A stretch of 18,763 nt of DNA from assembly GCA_043816955.1 (NCBI GenBank), contig JBDRHL010000039.1, forward strand, positions 1 through 18,763, in the 5' to 3' direction. The first letter of the stretch is position 1. Each line of letters starts with the position of its first letter. Shown here piece after piece: positions 6,873 through 15,512 of this stretch. Source of the DNA: JBDRHL01 sp043816955 (GTDB lineage Bacteria; Planctomycetota; Phycisphaerae; Sedimentisphaerales; CAYZTY01). The notes under the pieces are model-generated. The model saw nothing but the letters and a program-made list of their open reading frames with translations. It ran no database searches and had not been told where the DNA came from. The translations under genes and the position numbers were made by a program.

Positions 6873-7865
6873 ATGTGTGCCAGCCAATTCAGGTCAAAAA
6901 GTGTTACGATTCATGATATAGCCAATCGAGCCGGGGTCTCGATCGGAACCGTTAGCCGTGCCTTGTGCAATCGCAATGGTGTAAGCAGCCAGACAAAGCA
7001 AAAAGTTCTGGATATTGCGGCAGAGTTGCGTTTTCGCCCCAAAACAATGACGACATCATATAATGTTGCATTAATATTGCCGCCCCTGGAGGAGTTGCGG
7101 GCTGGCGGATGGTGGTATTCTGTAGCCATTTATGAGGCAATATCCCGTGCTGTTTCACAGAAAACCTGGGCAACTCAAATCTACGACCCAGGTAATACGC
7201 GGAACTTAGCTGATTATATTGTGGATGGAATCATCACGATGGCAGGCATTCCAGAGCTTATTGGGGCGTCAGAGCGTCTGGCTCGTGTCCCTACGGTAGT
7301 TGTCAACGGCAAAGAAGAGGAGCCTTTTCACACTGTACAAACCAACCACAAACAGGGAGGTTACTTAGCGGGCAAGCTTCTGATTGAAGCAGGTCATACT
7401 AAAATCGCTATGCTTTCAGCACCTTTTAGCTGGTCCGCAAAAGAACGTGAGGATGGGATAAAACAGGCGATGACCGAAGGCGGCCTGGATTCAGCAGATC
7501 TGATGATATTCCGGACAGCACCGGGTGATTATGATAATGGTTTAGCACGTGTTCTTGCTGCTAAGGCAACCGCGATTTTTGTGGCGGACGAGGCTGCTAC
7601 ACTGGCTATACAATCGAGAATTACAAGCAAATATGGCCTGCGCGTTCCTGATGACATTTCAATCGTCGGCTTTCATGTGCCCGGGATTTCTGATTTACAT
7701 TATCCGGCCATTACAGCAATCGAACAGCCGTTTGATGAACTTGCGGATAAATCAGTATGCTTACTTGAAAAAGTCATGCAATCGAAAAAAAATTGCAAGA
7801 GACAGCTTATATCTCTGGACAACAAATTGTGGCTGGGGCAGTCCCTGGGGCCGCCTGCAAAATGA
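6873..7865 (+). CDS. LacI-family transcriptional regulator with shortened hinge
   Basis: A 330-residue repressor-type regulator. The N-terminal helix-turn-helix (residues 11-31; VTIHDIANRAGVSIGTVSRA) is typical of LacI/GalR proteins. The effector domain is a periplasmic-binding-protein fold; visible family segments include GGYLAGKLLIEAGHTKIAML, VPDDISIVGFHVPGISDLHY and TAIEQPFDELADKSVCLLEK. The effector is probably a sugar released from the substrate. Between RFRPK (about 54-58) and the first effector strand NVALILPP only about six residues are present. Usual members have a hinge helix of the type NxxARxL followed by a short linker, so about ten residues seem to be missing. It is transcribed divergently from the hydrolase operon and shares an operator-like sequence with it, so it most likely controls both. 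It is the first gene of a plus-strand group, 40 bp before a pseudopilin gene. Confidence 0.92.
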   Translation: MCASQFRSKSVTIHDIANRAGVSIGTVSRALCNRNGVSSQTKQKVLDIAAELRFRPKTMTTSYNVALILPPLEELRAGGWWYSVAIYEAISRAVSQKTWATQIYDPGNTRNLADYIVDGIITMAGIPELIGASERLARVPTVVVNGKEEEPFHTVQTNHKQGGYLAGKLLIEAGHTKIAMLSAPFSWSAKEREDGIKQAMTEGGLDSADLMIFRTAPGDYDNGLARVLAAKATAIFVADEAATLAIQSRITSKYGLRVPDDISIVGFHVPGISDLHYPAITAIEQPFDELADKSVCLLEKVMQSKKNCKRQLISLDNKLWLGQSLGPPAK

Positions 7866-7905
7866 GTGAGAAGATGTTTGTGGCAAAATAACGGAAGTAG
7901 AAGTC

Positions 7906-8760
7906 ATGAAAAAAATTTCGACGATATTTTTGTTTTCAGGAAGGGCGCTTAATACGTCTAAGCGAAAACAGCGGGCTTTTACGCTTGTGGAACTTCTCGT
8001 GGTAATAGCGATTATTGCGGTGCTTCTGAGTATTCTTGTGCCGACCCTGAACAGGGCGCGTCACAGCGCCAAACGAGTTGTATGCGCCAGTAATATGAAG
8101 CAGATAAGTTATGCTATGCGGATGTACAGGGATGCGTGGGATAACTTCTGGCCTATTAAAAATGATGACCCATGCTCTGAAGGCTTCATAGTTGGTAAGG
8201 ATCGCGGTTCTTTAACCTGGATGCCTTACCGAACATGGAGCATGGTTTTGACCAAGCTGTATCTCAACGGAGATAGTAAGGTATTCATTTGTCCTTCCAG
8301 CACACGAACCGAACCCTGGGACGGCAAAGAGGGATGGGATGGAGGCATAGGCTGGTGCGGCAATTACGCGTATAACTTTTTTGAATACGAGTTCCAGAAG
8401 TTTGATGGCGGGAAATGGAAGCAAATGCCTGCCGCTTCGGTGGTAATTGTTGACGGGCATGAGCAGTCAATCCTGAGTACAATGAGAAAAGGGTACGGCT
8501 ACTATGGCTGGCCTTTCCGGATACCTGATCCCTTTCACGAACGTTACAATAAAATGACATTCGGGCATTATTACGGAGGATTTAAGTTCGATGAGATTCC
8601 ATACGAGCGGCATCTTGGCCGTATCGCTGTGTTCTTTGCCGACGGTCATCTGGGTTTTCACCGGCGTGAGGACTTCGAGTTTACCGTCAAGGCCTGGCCC
8701 GGATACTGGGCTGTGACCGTCGCAACAACGGGTAAAGAAGAATCTGTTTCGATTGAATAA
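7906..8760 (+). CDS. pseudopilin with prepilin N-terminus and H-X9-DG motif
   Basis: A 284-residue membrane or exported pseudopilin. After a long basic leader, the prepilin signal reads RAFTLVELLVVIAIIAVLLS, with cleavage expected between A24 and F25; the Glu at +5 needed for assembly is E29. The -1 residue is Ala rather than the usual Gly. The hydrophobic helix is followed by a soluble domain with PYRTWSMVLTKLYL (107-120), KVFICP, GNYAYN, GGKWKQ and the C-terminal YERHLGRIAVFFADGHLGF. That last segment is an exact H-X9-DG pattern (H236, D246, G247). Such proteins are very numerous in planctomycetes and Lentisphaerae and may form pseudopili or surface assemblies with the type II-like machinery, but their role is not settled. 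It sits between the regulator and the GH130 gene in the same direction and is probably co-regulated with them. A close paralogue lies at 16087-16905. Confidence 0.88.
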   Translation: MKKISTIFLFSGRALNTSKRKQRAFTLVELLVVIAIIAVLLSILVPTLNRARHSAKRVVCASNMKQISYAMRMYRDAWDNFWPIKNDDPCSEGFIVGKDRGSLTWMPYRTWSMVLTKLYLNGDSKVFICPSSTRTEPWDGKEGWDGGIGWCGNYAYNFFEYEFQKFDGGKWKQMPAASVVIVDGHEQSILSTMRKGYGYYGWPFRIPDPFHERYNKMTFGHYYGGFKFDEIPYERHLGRIAVFFADGHLGFHRREDFEFTVKAWPGYWAVTVATTGKEESVSIE

Positions 8761-8851
8761 GACCGCAGCATTTCATGATAAATTTCCTTTGTTGGTTAAG
8801 GCTATCTGCTTTTTCAAAGGTCGATTGTGTAAACTTTTAAGGAGTTGAAAC

Positions 8852-9766
8852 GTGCAAAAAACTGTTAAGTTACAACGGTATTCGGGCAACCCGGTTCTAA
8901 GACCGAATCCTGAGAATCCCTGGGAAGCTCAAAACGTATCCAACGCCGGCGCCGCAATCCATGACGGTAAAGTGCATCTGTTGTATCGAGCCGAAGGCTT
9001 TGAACCGCGGGCGGAATACCACACGTGGCCTGTAGCCTCTCTGGGGCTGGCTGTTTCTTCAGACGGTTATAATTTTGAACGTTTTGACAAGCCGGCGCTT
9101 ATGAAGACCGGCAAAGATCACGAAGCCTGGGCTGTCGAAGATCCCCGAATAGCTAAAATCGATGAAACTTACTATATTACATACGTATGTACTTCGTTGC
9201 ATGGCGACCATATTGCGCTGGCAACAACAAAAGATTTTAAGTCATTCAAGCGCCACGGCTTGATCATGCCGGAAATATCCCAGCGAACAAGCGGACTGTT
9301 TCCGGGGAGAATAAAAGGCAGATATGTCCTTATGCACCGCATTACACCGGGTATGTGGATTTCGTTCAGCGATGACCTGCGAACCTGGACAGATACTACC
9401 TGCATATTAGCGCCCAAGGCAGGCACATGGTACAATCTCAAGCTTGGGATAGGCGCAACACCTATCGAGCAGGATGATGGATGGCTGGTATTCTGGCATG
9501 CAAAGGCGCTGGATGAAAACAGCCCTTACGGAATGTACCGCCTTGGTGTGCTATGGCTCAATAAGGATGACCCGACGAAAATAATCAAACTTCAGGAAGA
9601 GCCTGTTCTGGAGGTTGAATTAGAGATGGAAAAACAAGGTTACTATAGAAATGTTGTTTATACATGCGGTGCTGTTGAGCTGAACGAGCAATATTTTGTC
9701 TACTACGGCTGTGCAGATCGAGTTTGCTCTGTGGCAACCGTGCCGGTGGAGGACTGCAGGCTGTAA
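8852..9766 (+). CDS. GH130-type beta-mannoside phosphorylase/hydrolase
   Basis: A 304-residue cytoplasmic five-bladed beta-propeller enzyme of family GH130. It begins with RYSGNPVLRPNPENPWEAQN. It has VHLLYRAEG (41-49), the family's EDPRI segment with the likely catalytic acid D97, HRITPGMWISFSDDLRTW (162-179) and VFWHAKALDENSPYGMYRLG (213-232). Family phosphorylases keep phosphate-binding Arg and His residues at positions like R46, R163 and H216, so phosphorolysis of a beta-mannoside to mannose 1-phosphate is favoured over hydrolysis. I have not aligned it. There is no signal peptide. The GTG start at 8852 is chosen because AAGGAG (8839-8844) lies 7 bases upstream. It is the last gene of the LacI-pseudopilin group, 91 bp after the pseudopilin stop with nothing notable between. 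The exact acceptor sugar is unknown. Confidence 0.9.
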   Translation: MQKTVKLQRYSGNPVLRPNPENPWEAQNVSNAGAAIHDGKVHLLYRAEGFEPRAEYHTWPVASLGLAVSSDGYNFERFDKPALMKTGKDHEAWAVEDPRIAKIDETYYITYVCTSLHGDHIALATTKDFKSFKRHGLIMPEISQRTSGLFPGRIKGRYVLMHRITPGMWISFSDDLRTWTDTTCILAPKAGTWYNLKLGIGATPIEQDDGWLVFWHAKALDENSPYGMYRLGVLWLNKDDPTKIIKLQEEPVLEVELEMEKQGYYRNVVYTCGAVELNEQYFVYYGCADRVCSVATVPVEDCRL

Positions 9767-9788
9767 TGTGAAATTCTGCGATTTCACA
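9767..9788. repeat. 8-bp hairpin immediately after the GH130 stop
   Basis: TGTGAAAT (9767-9774) and ATTTCACA (9781-9788) pair around a TCTGCG loop, beginning one base after the stop codon. No U-tract follows, so it is not a terminator by itself; it may protect the mRNA 3' end. Confidence 0.35.
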
Positions 9789-9831
9789 CTGATTTGGGTG
9801 TAAGCGAAGATGTCAGACCTTTTCCGTAATA

Positions 9832-9860
9832 AAAAGGCCCGCCAAACCGGCGGGCCTTTT
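9832..9860. terminator. bidirectional intrinsic terminator between convergent genes
   Basis: AAAAGGCCCGCC (9832-9843) and GGCGGGCCTTTT (9849-9860) form a perfect 12-bp stem with loop AAACC. The flanking A and T runs give a GC-rich stem followed by U residues on either strand. It lies between the GH130 gene (stop at 9766) and the giant secreted protein (stop at 9891) and should serve both. Confidence 0.85.
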
Positions 9861-9890
9861 GCGTTATGCTCTCAGACTTGGTTATCTGCA

Positions 9891-12800
9891 TCAGGGAGCA
9901 ATTTCCTCGTTCAGGTAGTACAGATACTCAATGTCATCCTCAGTCAGTGCGTAATTATATACCTGCACCCAATCGATACTGCCGCCGTAACCGCAGTCAC
10001 CAGCGGAGTCAGAACCAATGTAGATGTTACCCAGAGTAAAAGCTTCATTGACATCCGTTATGGACGTTGTGCCTGTAGTAAACTGGCCGGCACCATTCGG
10101 ACGTGCGACCACCTTTGTGTCCATGCGATAGCCGGTAGCAGAATTAGCATCGGCAACGAGTTCCCATGTTGCGGCAACAAAAACCCATTCATCAAAGTAA
10201 CCGCCACTCAGGAGAGCATTTGCACCAGCAAGGGAGGTGCCGGCTGCATCCTTACCCTGCAGGACAAAATCACGATTGTAGGTATAATAATACGTGTCAT
10301 ACAGAACCCAGGAGCTTGGATAACTCCAGTGCTGGCCTGAGCTGACAATGAATCCGCTTGTGAAGGTCCGTTCGTCGATATCCGGCTTTACCCAGGCTAC
10401 ATAAGAACCTTCATCCCAGTTGAAATTTCCGTTGGCATCATAGTAAACGAATTCATTAGAGTCAACATTATCTGTTGTGGTGCCGCCTTTGGGGTGGTGC
10501 AGGGCCAGGTTGTTGGGCGAGCTGTTTGAAAATGGACCGGAGCCATCTGAGCCGATCTCGATATCCGGATAGCATGGATCGTGGTTAACCGTCGCAGTTG
10601 CGCTGCCGACAGCATAATCAGCGTCAAAACCATCGTTGAATTTAGCTACAAAGATAGGATCATCGGGAGGATCAGGAGTATGTTCACGGGTTTCCATATA
10701 GAGGTCATTAACCTCGTCGTCGCTCAGCGGATAATTATAGATCTGAACCCAGTCAATTTCTCCGCCATAGCCGCGGTTGCCCCAGGCATCGGAGCCAACG
10801 TAGATGTTGCTTACCGTAAAAGCCTGGTTGACATCCTGTGCTGAATTACTGCCTGTCGTCCAGCTATTATCACCGGCAGGACGTACATAGACCTTTCCAT
10901 CCATTCGGTACCCAGTGGCTGAGTTGCCGTCGGCAACCAATTCCCACGTTGCAGCAATAAAGATCCATTCGCCGAAATGACCACCGCTCAACAAAGCATT
11001 ACCTCCATTGACCGTTGTACCTGCTCCATCCTTGCCTAATAAGATAAAATCACGGTTGTACGTGTAGTAGTAGGTATCGTAAAGCACCCAGGAGCTTGGG
11101 TAACTCCAGTGAGAACCTTCACAAACGATAAAGCCTTCGGCTGGTGTAAAAGTTCTTTCGCTTATATTTGGTTTTACCCAGGCTGCATACGTACCGGAAC
11201 TCCAGTTGAAGTTGCTGGTGCCGGAATAATAGACGTATTCATCCGTGCTGACAGTATCTGTTGTGGTGCCGCCCTTCGGATGGTGAAGCGAGATGTTGTT
11301 GGGCGAACTACCTGTGAATACGCCGGAACCATCTGAACCGAGTTCGATATCCGGATAATCTTCGTTGGCATCATGATGAACCGTGGCGGTAGTGCTTCCT
11401 GCGGCGTAGTCCGCGTCCCAGCCATTGTTGAATGTAACAAAAAACAGAGGCTGGTTCAGATCAAATACGTTGTCATTGTCGGCAATAGCAACTACCACGT
11501 TGTCGATGCTGATTCCATTATAGTCCTCATCAGTACTGGAGGCGGTATGGACAATAGTCGAACTGTGAGTATATTCAAGTGTACTGTCGTCGATAGCCGC
11601 AACTGTTACTGTCTGTGGTGTGTTCCAGTCTGCAGTGGTGAATGTCAAGGTATCGGTATTGCCGGCACCTTGACTATTGACTTGAGTTTCGGCATCCGGG
11701 TCCACTGTGATGGCAACATTCGCAGACGGCTGGCTGGCGAGCACCAGCGTATAAGTATCCGAAGTTGGACCTCTTTCACATACCGAAGTAGAGCTGTTCG
11801 ATTCGGTGATTGTAACAGATGCATAATCATTATCGCTGACGTTAGCTACAACATTATTGATGCTGAGACCATTATAATCACTGTCGTCGCTGACGGCTGT
11901 ATGAGTGATGGTTGATGTATGGGCACCTTCTACTACATAGTCATCAATCGCCTTGACGGTTACAGTTTGCGGGCTGTTCCAGTCCGCGGTGGTGAATGTA
12001 AGGTCATAGGAGGTACCTGCGCCCATATCGTTTACCTCTGTTTCAACATCCGGATCAACGGTAATCGTTACGGTAGCGGTCGGTAGGGTATCGAGCACGA
12101 CGGTATATGTATCCGTGGTGGTATTTTCCTCATTAACGTCGGTCGAACCGCCCGATTGGGTGATTAAAACGTTGGGCACATCATCATCTGTAATATTGAC
12201 CGTTACATTGTCAATACTGATGCTGTTATAGTCAGCGCCGCTGCAGCTTGCCGTATGTACGATCTGCGAGCTGTGGTTACCTTCAGTTGCGAAATCATCA
12301 ATAGCCTTGACGGTAACCGTCTGCGGGGTATTCCAGTCGCTGGTAGTAAAAGTCAAATTGTATGAGTTGCCTTCACCCATATCGTTTACTTCGATCTGCA
12401 GGTTCGGATCAACTGTGATAGTAACGGTGTCGGAGGGCAGACAATCAAGGACTATCGTGTAAGTATCCGAGACCCCTGCTTCGCTCACATCGGTGGAGCC
12501 GCCTGACTCGGTAACAGTTACACCCGGAAAACCTGTCGTTGTTTCAACGGTCATGGCATACAGGTCATTAATATCGTCCATGCTCAATTCCTTGCCATAA
12601 ATCTGAACCCAGTCAATCCAGCCGCCATAGCCGCGGTTGCCCCATGCATCAGAGCCGATGTGTAAGTGGCCTGTATTGAAATAGGGGCTGACGCCGTCCC
12701 TGGAATTGGAATCCGTAACCCAGCTTGCTGCGCCGGCAGGGCGAACAGCCATTGTCGAATCCATGTTATATCCTGTTGACGAGTTGGCATCTTCCACTAA

Positions 12801-15512
12801 TTGCCAGGTTACAGCAACAAAGGTCCACGTGTCGAAGCAGTTACTGTCCAGCACAACGCTGACAAAGATCTTCTGGGTGCCCACTCCATCTCTGCCGTTC
12901 AGCAGGAAGGCACGCTGATCAGTGGCAGAATAGTACTCATCATAGACCACCAGGGAGCTGACATAACTCCAATGATCTCCTTCGCTGATAATAAATCCCT
13001 GAGGTGTGGTTCTTTCATTAACATCGGGCTTTACCCAGGCTATGTAGGAACCTTCTTCCCATCTGAAGTTGTCTCTGGCATTGTAGTAGACATATTCATC
13101 GCTATGGAGGTTATTTGTTGTAGTGCCTCCTTTTGGATGATGTAATGCCAGATTATTAGGTGAGCTGCCCGAGAATTTACCCGAGCCATCTGAGCCAATT
13201 GCGATGTCGGGGAAATTAGGATCACTGTCGTGGTCATGATGAACTGTGGCATTAGCATCTCCGATAGCAAAATCAGCGTTCCAGCTCTTATTGAAAGTAA
13301 GTGTGAACAAAGGATCATTGTAATCAGGCGTAGCTTCAGGCGGCCTGTTAGGCCCGTTTATCCAGAGCAGCCTGAAATCCTCCGGGCCAATTACAAGGCT
13401 GATCGCATCGTTGCCGTCATCATAGCTGATATTCTCTCGCGTAATAGCATTAGTTACCGTGCATGGATCCATAGCCTTCTTCCAGCTAAGGGTTATATAG
13501 GCATTAGGATCGTTGGCATCATTCGGATCGTAGTCTCCATAGATATTGGAAACTACTGCCAGCACTTCGTTGGTGTCATTAACATCCACCCATGTTGCCA
13601 GCAAAACGTCGTCGGAATCCGGCGAATTAATATCGAGGTAGTCATTTGTTTGCCAGCATGGTGTAAAGTTTGCATCGCGCGTTCGGAATTCACGCATAAC
13701 CTCATAGACATCCAAGGCAACAATTTGCTTAACCGAGATAGGCCATGTCGGATTGCCATGCGGCAGCATCCAGGCAAAAGCCATTTTACTGAGGTTATCA
13801 CGGAACGTGTCTTCCCAGAGAACGCAGTCCCAGAAGTTGGGAACACCATAGTTGTTTGAAATGGAGCGTGCGCGGAGTTTATCCAGGCCCAGACACTCGG
13901 CATAACTGGCGTTTGGGTCTCCTGCTATATCGCCCCAGAGATACTCGCCTGTCAGCCAGGAAGTACCAAAGCCTAATATCGGTGCCACAGACTGCCAGCA
14001 GTGAATCATGAAGTGATAGTTCGGTGAATTCGGTCTGCTTGGTGCATACGGATTTGGAACAAGGTTGCTGTCGAGGTTATCCTCAAGCATCGTGGCAAAT
14101 CGCATAAAAGCGGTTCGAGCCTCTAGAAGCGGGATGGTTTCTTGGGTAACGTTGGAATCATCCACATACCCACAGCCGTGATTTGTGTTCTTGCAGGGCC
14201 AGACACCGGTGTAACCGTCAAAGTATATTAAATCCATATCGAATTCATCGATACGCTGCTTCCACTGGTATATCATCCAGTTAACAAAATCGTTGGAGCC
14301 GGGACAATCATCGTAATTCCAGACACCCTGCCAATCCAGGCCGTATTGCGGTATAGCCTGCCAATCCGCCAGGTAATCGTTCACATTGGGAATTGTTTCA
14401 CTAAGTTTTTGTGGGCATAAGGCCGGGCCGGATGTTATCCCGCCTGAGTACAGATCGTGAGCCTTATCGAGCATCGTAGCCAGGCAGTCGTTTACATTTT
14501 CAGGGTCGTGCAGGCCGGGGAAGATGTCGCCGCCGCCGCCGTTATCGCCACTGTCGGGCATAATCGGCGTAAGATCAAGATAGTCCCCAAGCTTCCACAT
14601 AAGAGCCGGGCTGGAATTGTTGTAAGCATCCGCAACCATTGAGTGGTAATCCGGCGGAAGGGGTTTAATAGGTGTAGCCTGGAAGGCAAACCTGTAAACC
14701 AGACCGTCAGCGGATGCCTCGGCGGACTCAAGCATATGCATCCGGTACGTATCCCAATAGTTGCGAGGAAGCATCGTGCAGAAGTTGTAGGTATATTTCC
14801 AATATTGCATAGAACTGTATGCAAATCCTAAGCCACGATCCTCATTGCCAAACCAGTGATAGTAGTTGCGATAATATTCTCCCTCGGTTGGCCACCAGAG
14901 ATAGATATCACTATCTTCGACAACGGCACCATAGTAATCCGTATCCGCAGTCTGGTAGTACTTGCAATCTGCTGTCGGGAACATAACATCCACGCGCAGG
15001 GCATTTATGTCGATAGTCTGGCTGGAGTCGTGGAAGGCAATCTCCGCCCACACAAAGCCGTCAAAATCCACGGTGAAATTGGCATCGACCGTCAGGTTGC
15101 CGCGAACTGAATTGGCCTCGATAATCACACGAGGGTCGCTCTTACTCGCGAATTTGAAACTATTCAGCGTTAACACCAGGTCATTGCCTTCGATGTTGAC
15201 CATCATACTCATGGGGTTTTGCAGCAGTTCTGTTCCGCCGCTGGTAATACTGCACGGCAGCAAACTGCTGCTGTCCCATTCGTATGTCCTGCCCCACGCT
15301 GAGACCTGCGTAGCGTTGGGATCGCCTTCTGTGCCGCAAACCAAGGCTGTCCAGGGCGTTATTACCCGCATGGGCAGACCATAGTTACAATCAGCCCAGT
15401 CATTGGGATCACCTGCACGCACATCAACCACCGGATATGCGAGCAGGCAGATAAACAACAAAATTGTGAACAACTTGTTGTAAGTGTAAGTAAGTTTTTT
15501 ATGTGTAAACAT
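9891..15512 (-). CDS. giant secreted hydrolase-like protein with LamG and Calx-beta-like modules, 1873 aa
   Basis: A signal peptide covers about residues 1-33 (FTILLFICLLAYPVVDVRA). A beta-sandwich at about 45-295 (VSAWGRTYEW, ELLQNP) matches the one in the 2525-6490 protein. A barrel-like region at about 300-620 carries LIYFDGYTGVWPC (D432), then NTNHGCG (442-448) and TGEYLWGD (E523). These are the same landmarks, in the same order, as in that protein, and are candidate active-site positions. The region before the first landmark is shorter and I see no clear first barrel strand. An Ig-like domain follows (about 640-718). Then come LamG-type module 1 (734-992), three Calx-beta-like repeats (996-1347), and LamG-type modules 2 (1355-1608) and 3 (1618-1868). 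It ends NEEIAP without a PEP-CTERM, dockerin or LPXTG signal. AAAGGA lies 8 bases before the ATG. It is probably an exported glycan-active or glycan-binding protein; activity is unproven. Confidence 0.85.
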   Translation of the reverse strand: MFTHKKLTYTYNKLFTILLFICLLAYPVVDVRAGDPNDWADCNYGLPMRVITPWTALVCGTEGDPNATQVSAWGRTYEWDSSSLLPCSITSGGTELLQNPMSMMVNIEGNDLVLTLNSFKFASKSDPRVIIEANSVRGNLTVDANFTVDFDGFVWAEIAFHDSSQTIDINALRVDVMFPTADCKYYQTADTDYYGAVVEDSDIYLWWPTEGEYYRNYYHWFGNEDRGLGFAYSSMQYWKYTYNFCTMLPRNYWDTYRMHMLESAEASADGLVYRFAFQATPIKPLPPDYHSMVADAYNNSSPALMWKLGDYLDLTPIMPDSGDNGGGGDIFPGLHDPENVNDCLATMLDKAHDLYSGGITSGPALCPQKLSETIPNVNDYLADWQAIPQYGLDWQGVWNYDDCPGSNDFVNWMIYQWKQRIDEFDMDLIYFDGYTGVWPCKNTNHGCGYVDDSNVTQETIPLLEARTAFMRFATMLEDNLDSNLVPNPYAPSRPNSPNYHFMIHCWQSVAPILGFGTSWLTGEYLWGDIAGDPNASYAECLGLDKLRARSISNNYGVPNFWDCVLWEDTFRDNLSKMAFAWMLPHGNPTWPISVKQIVALDVYEVMREFRTRDANFTPCWQTNDYLDINSPDSDDVLLATWVDVNDTNEVLAVVSNIYGDYDPNDANDPNAYITLSWKKAMDPCTVTNAITRENISYDDGNDAISLVIGPEDFRLLWINGPNRPPEATPDYNDPLFTLTFNKSWNADFAIGDANATVHHDHDSDPNFPDIAIGSDGSGKFSGSSPNNLALHHPKGGTTTNNLHSDEYVYYNARDNFRWEEGSYIAWVKPDVNERTTPQGFIISEGDHWSYVSSLVVYDEYYSATDQRAFLLNGRDGVGTQKIFVSVVLDSNCFDTWTFVAVTWQLVEDANSSTGYNMDSTMAVRPAGAASWVTDSNSRDGVSPYFNTGHLHIGSDAWGNRGYGGWIDWVQIYGKELSMDDINDLYAMTVETTTGFPGVTVTESGGSTDVSEAGVSDTYTIVLDCLPSDTVTITVDPNLQIEVNDMGEGNSYNLTFTTSDWNTPQTVTVKAIDDFATEGNHSSQIVHTASCSGADYNSISIDNVTVNITDDDVPNVLITQSGGSTDVNEENTTTDTYTVVLDTLPTATVTITVDPDVETEVNDMGAGTSYDLTFTTADWNSPQTVTVKAIDDYVVEGAHTSTITHTAVSDDSDYNGLSINNVVANVSDNDYASVTITESNSSTSVCERGPTSDTYTLVLASQPSANVAITVDPDAETQVNSQGAGNTDTLTFTTADWNTPQTVTVAAIDDSTLEYTHSSTIVHTASSTDEDYNGISIDNVVVAIADNDNVFDLNQPLFFVTFNNGWDADYAAGSTTATVHHDANEDYPDIELGSDGSGVFTGSSPNNISLHHPKGGTTTDTVSTDEYVYYSGTSNFNWSSGTYAAWVKPNISERTFTPAEGFIVCEGSHWSYPSSWVLYDTYYYTYNRDFILLGKDGAGTTVNGGNALLSGGHFGEWIFIAATWELVADGNSATGYRMDGKVYVRPAGDNSWTTGSNSAQDVNQAFTVSNIYVGSDAWGNRGYGGEIDWVQIYNYPLSDDEVNDLYMETREHTPDPPDDPIFVAKFNDGFDADYAVGSATATVNHDPCYPDIEIGSDGSGPFSNSSPNNLALHHPKGGTTTDNVDSNEFVYYDANGNFNWDEGSYVAWVKPDIDERTFTSGFIVSSGQHWSYPSSWVLYDTYYYTYNRDFVLQGKDAAGTSLAGANALLSGGYFDEWVFVAATWELVADANSATGYRMDTKVVARPNGAGQFTTGTTSITDVNEAFTLGNIYIGSDSAGDCGYGGSIDWVQVYNYALTEDDIEYLYYLNEEIAP
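9909..10661 (-). repeat. LamG-type module 3 of the giant protein (coding repeat)
   Basis: Encodes residues 1618-1868: FNDGFDADYAVGSATATVNHD, then SSPNNLALHHPKGGTTT, YVAWVKPDIDERTFTSGF, YDTYYYTYNRDF, ATWELVADANSATGYRMD, and SIDWVQVYNYALT. The same order of landmarks occurs in the other four modules of the window. It is predicted to be a concanavalin-A-like jelly roll. Confidence 0.7.
10689..11450 (-). repeat. LamG-type module 2 of the giant protein (coding repeat)
   Basis: Encodes residues 1355-1608 and is the closest relative of module 3 by eye: WSYPSSWVLYDTYYYTYNRD is identical in both. Over VLYDTYYYTYNRDF the two copies use different synonymous codons at 10 of 14 positions. Confidence 0.7.
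11472..12527 (-). repeat. three tandem Calx-beta-like repeats (coding)
   Basis: Encodes residues 996-1111, 1112-1229 and 1230-1347, about 117 residues each. Every unit has ITES/ITQS at the start, DTYT.VL, VDP, then LTFTT.DWN.PQTVTV.AIDD, a YN..SI.NV segment and ends in D(N/D)D. The acidic ends resemble calcium-binding Calx-beta loops. The array probably acts as a stalk between LamG modules 1 and 2. The family name is by resemblance. Confidence 0.65.
12537..13313 (-). repeat. LamG-type module 1 of the giant protein (coding repeat)
   Basis: Encodes residues 734-992: FNKSWNADFAIGDANATVHHD, SGSSPNNLALHHPKGGTTT, IAWVKPDVNERTT, and IGSDAWGNRGYGGWIDWVQ. It is more diverged than modules 2 and 3, notably in the YYSATDQRAF segment, where the others have YYYTYNRDF. 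Confidence 0.7.

Noticed and set aside
11472..12527. Regular repeats that could suggest a CRISPR or satellite array
   Set aside because: The period is about 350 bp, the frame is open throughout, and the repeats encode about 117-residue beta domains.
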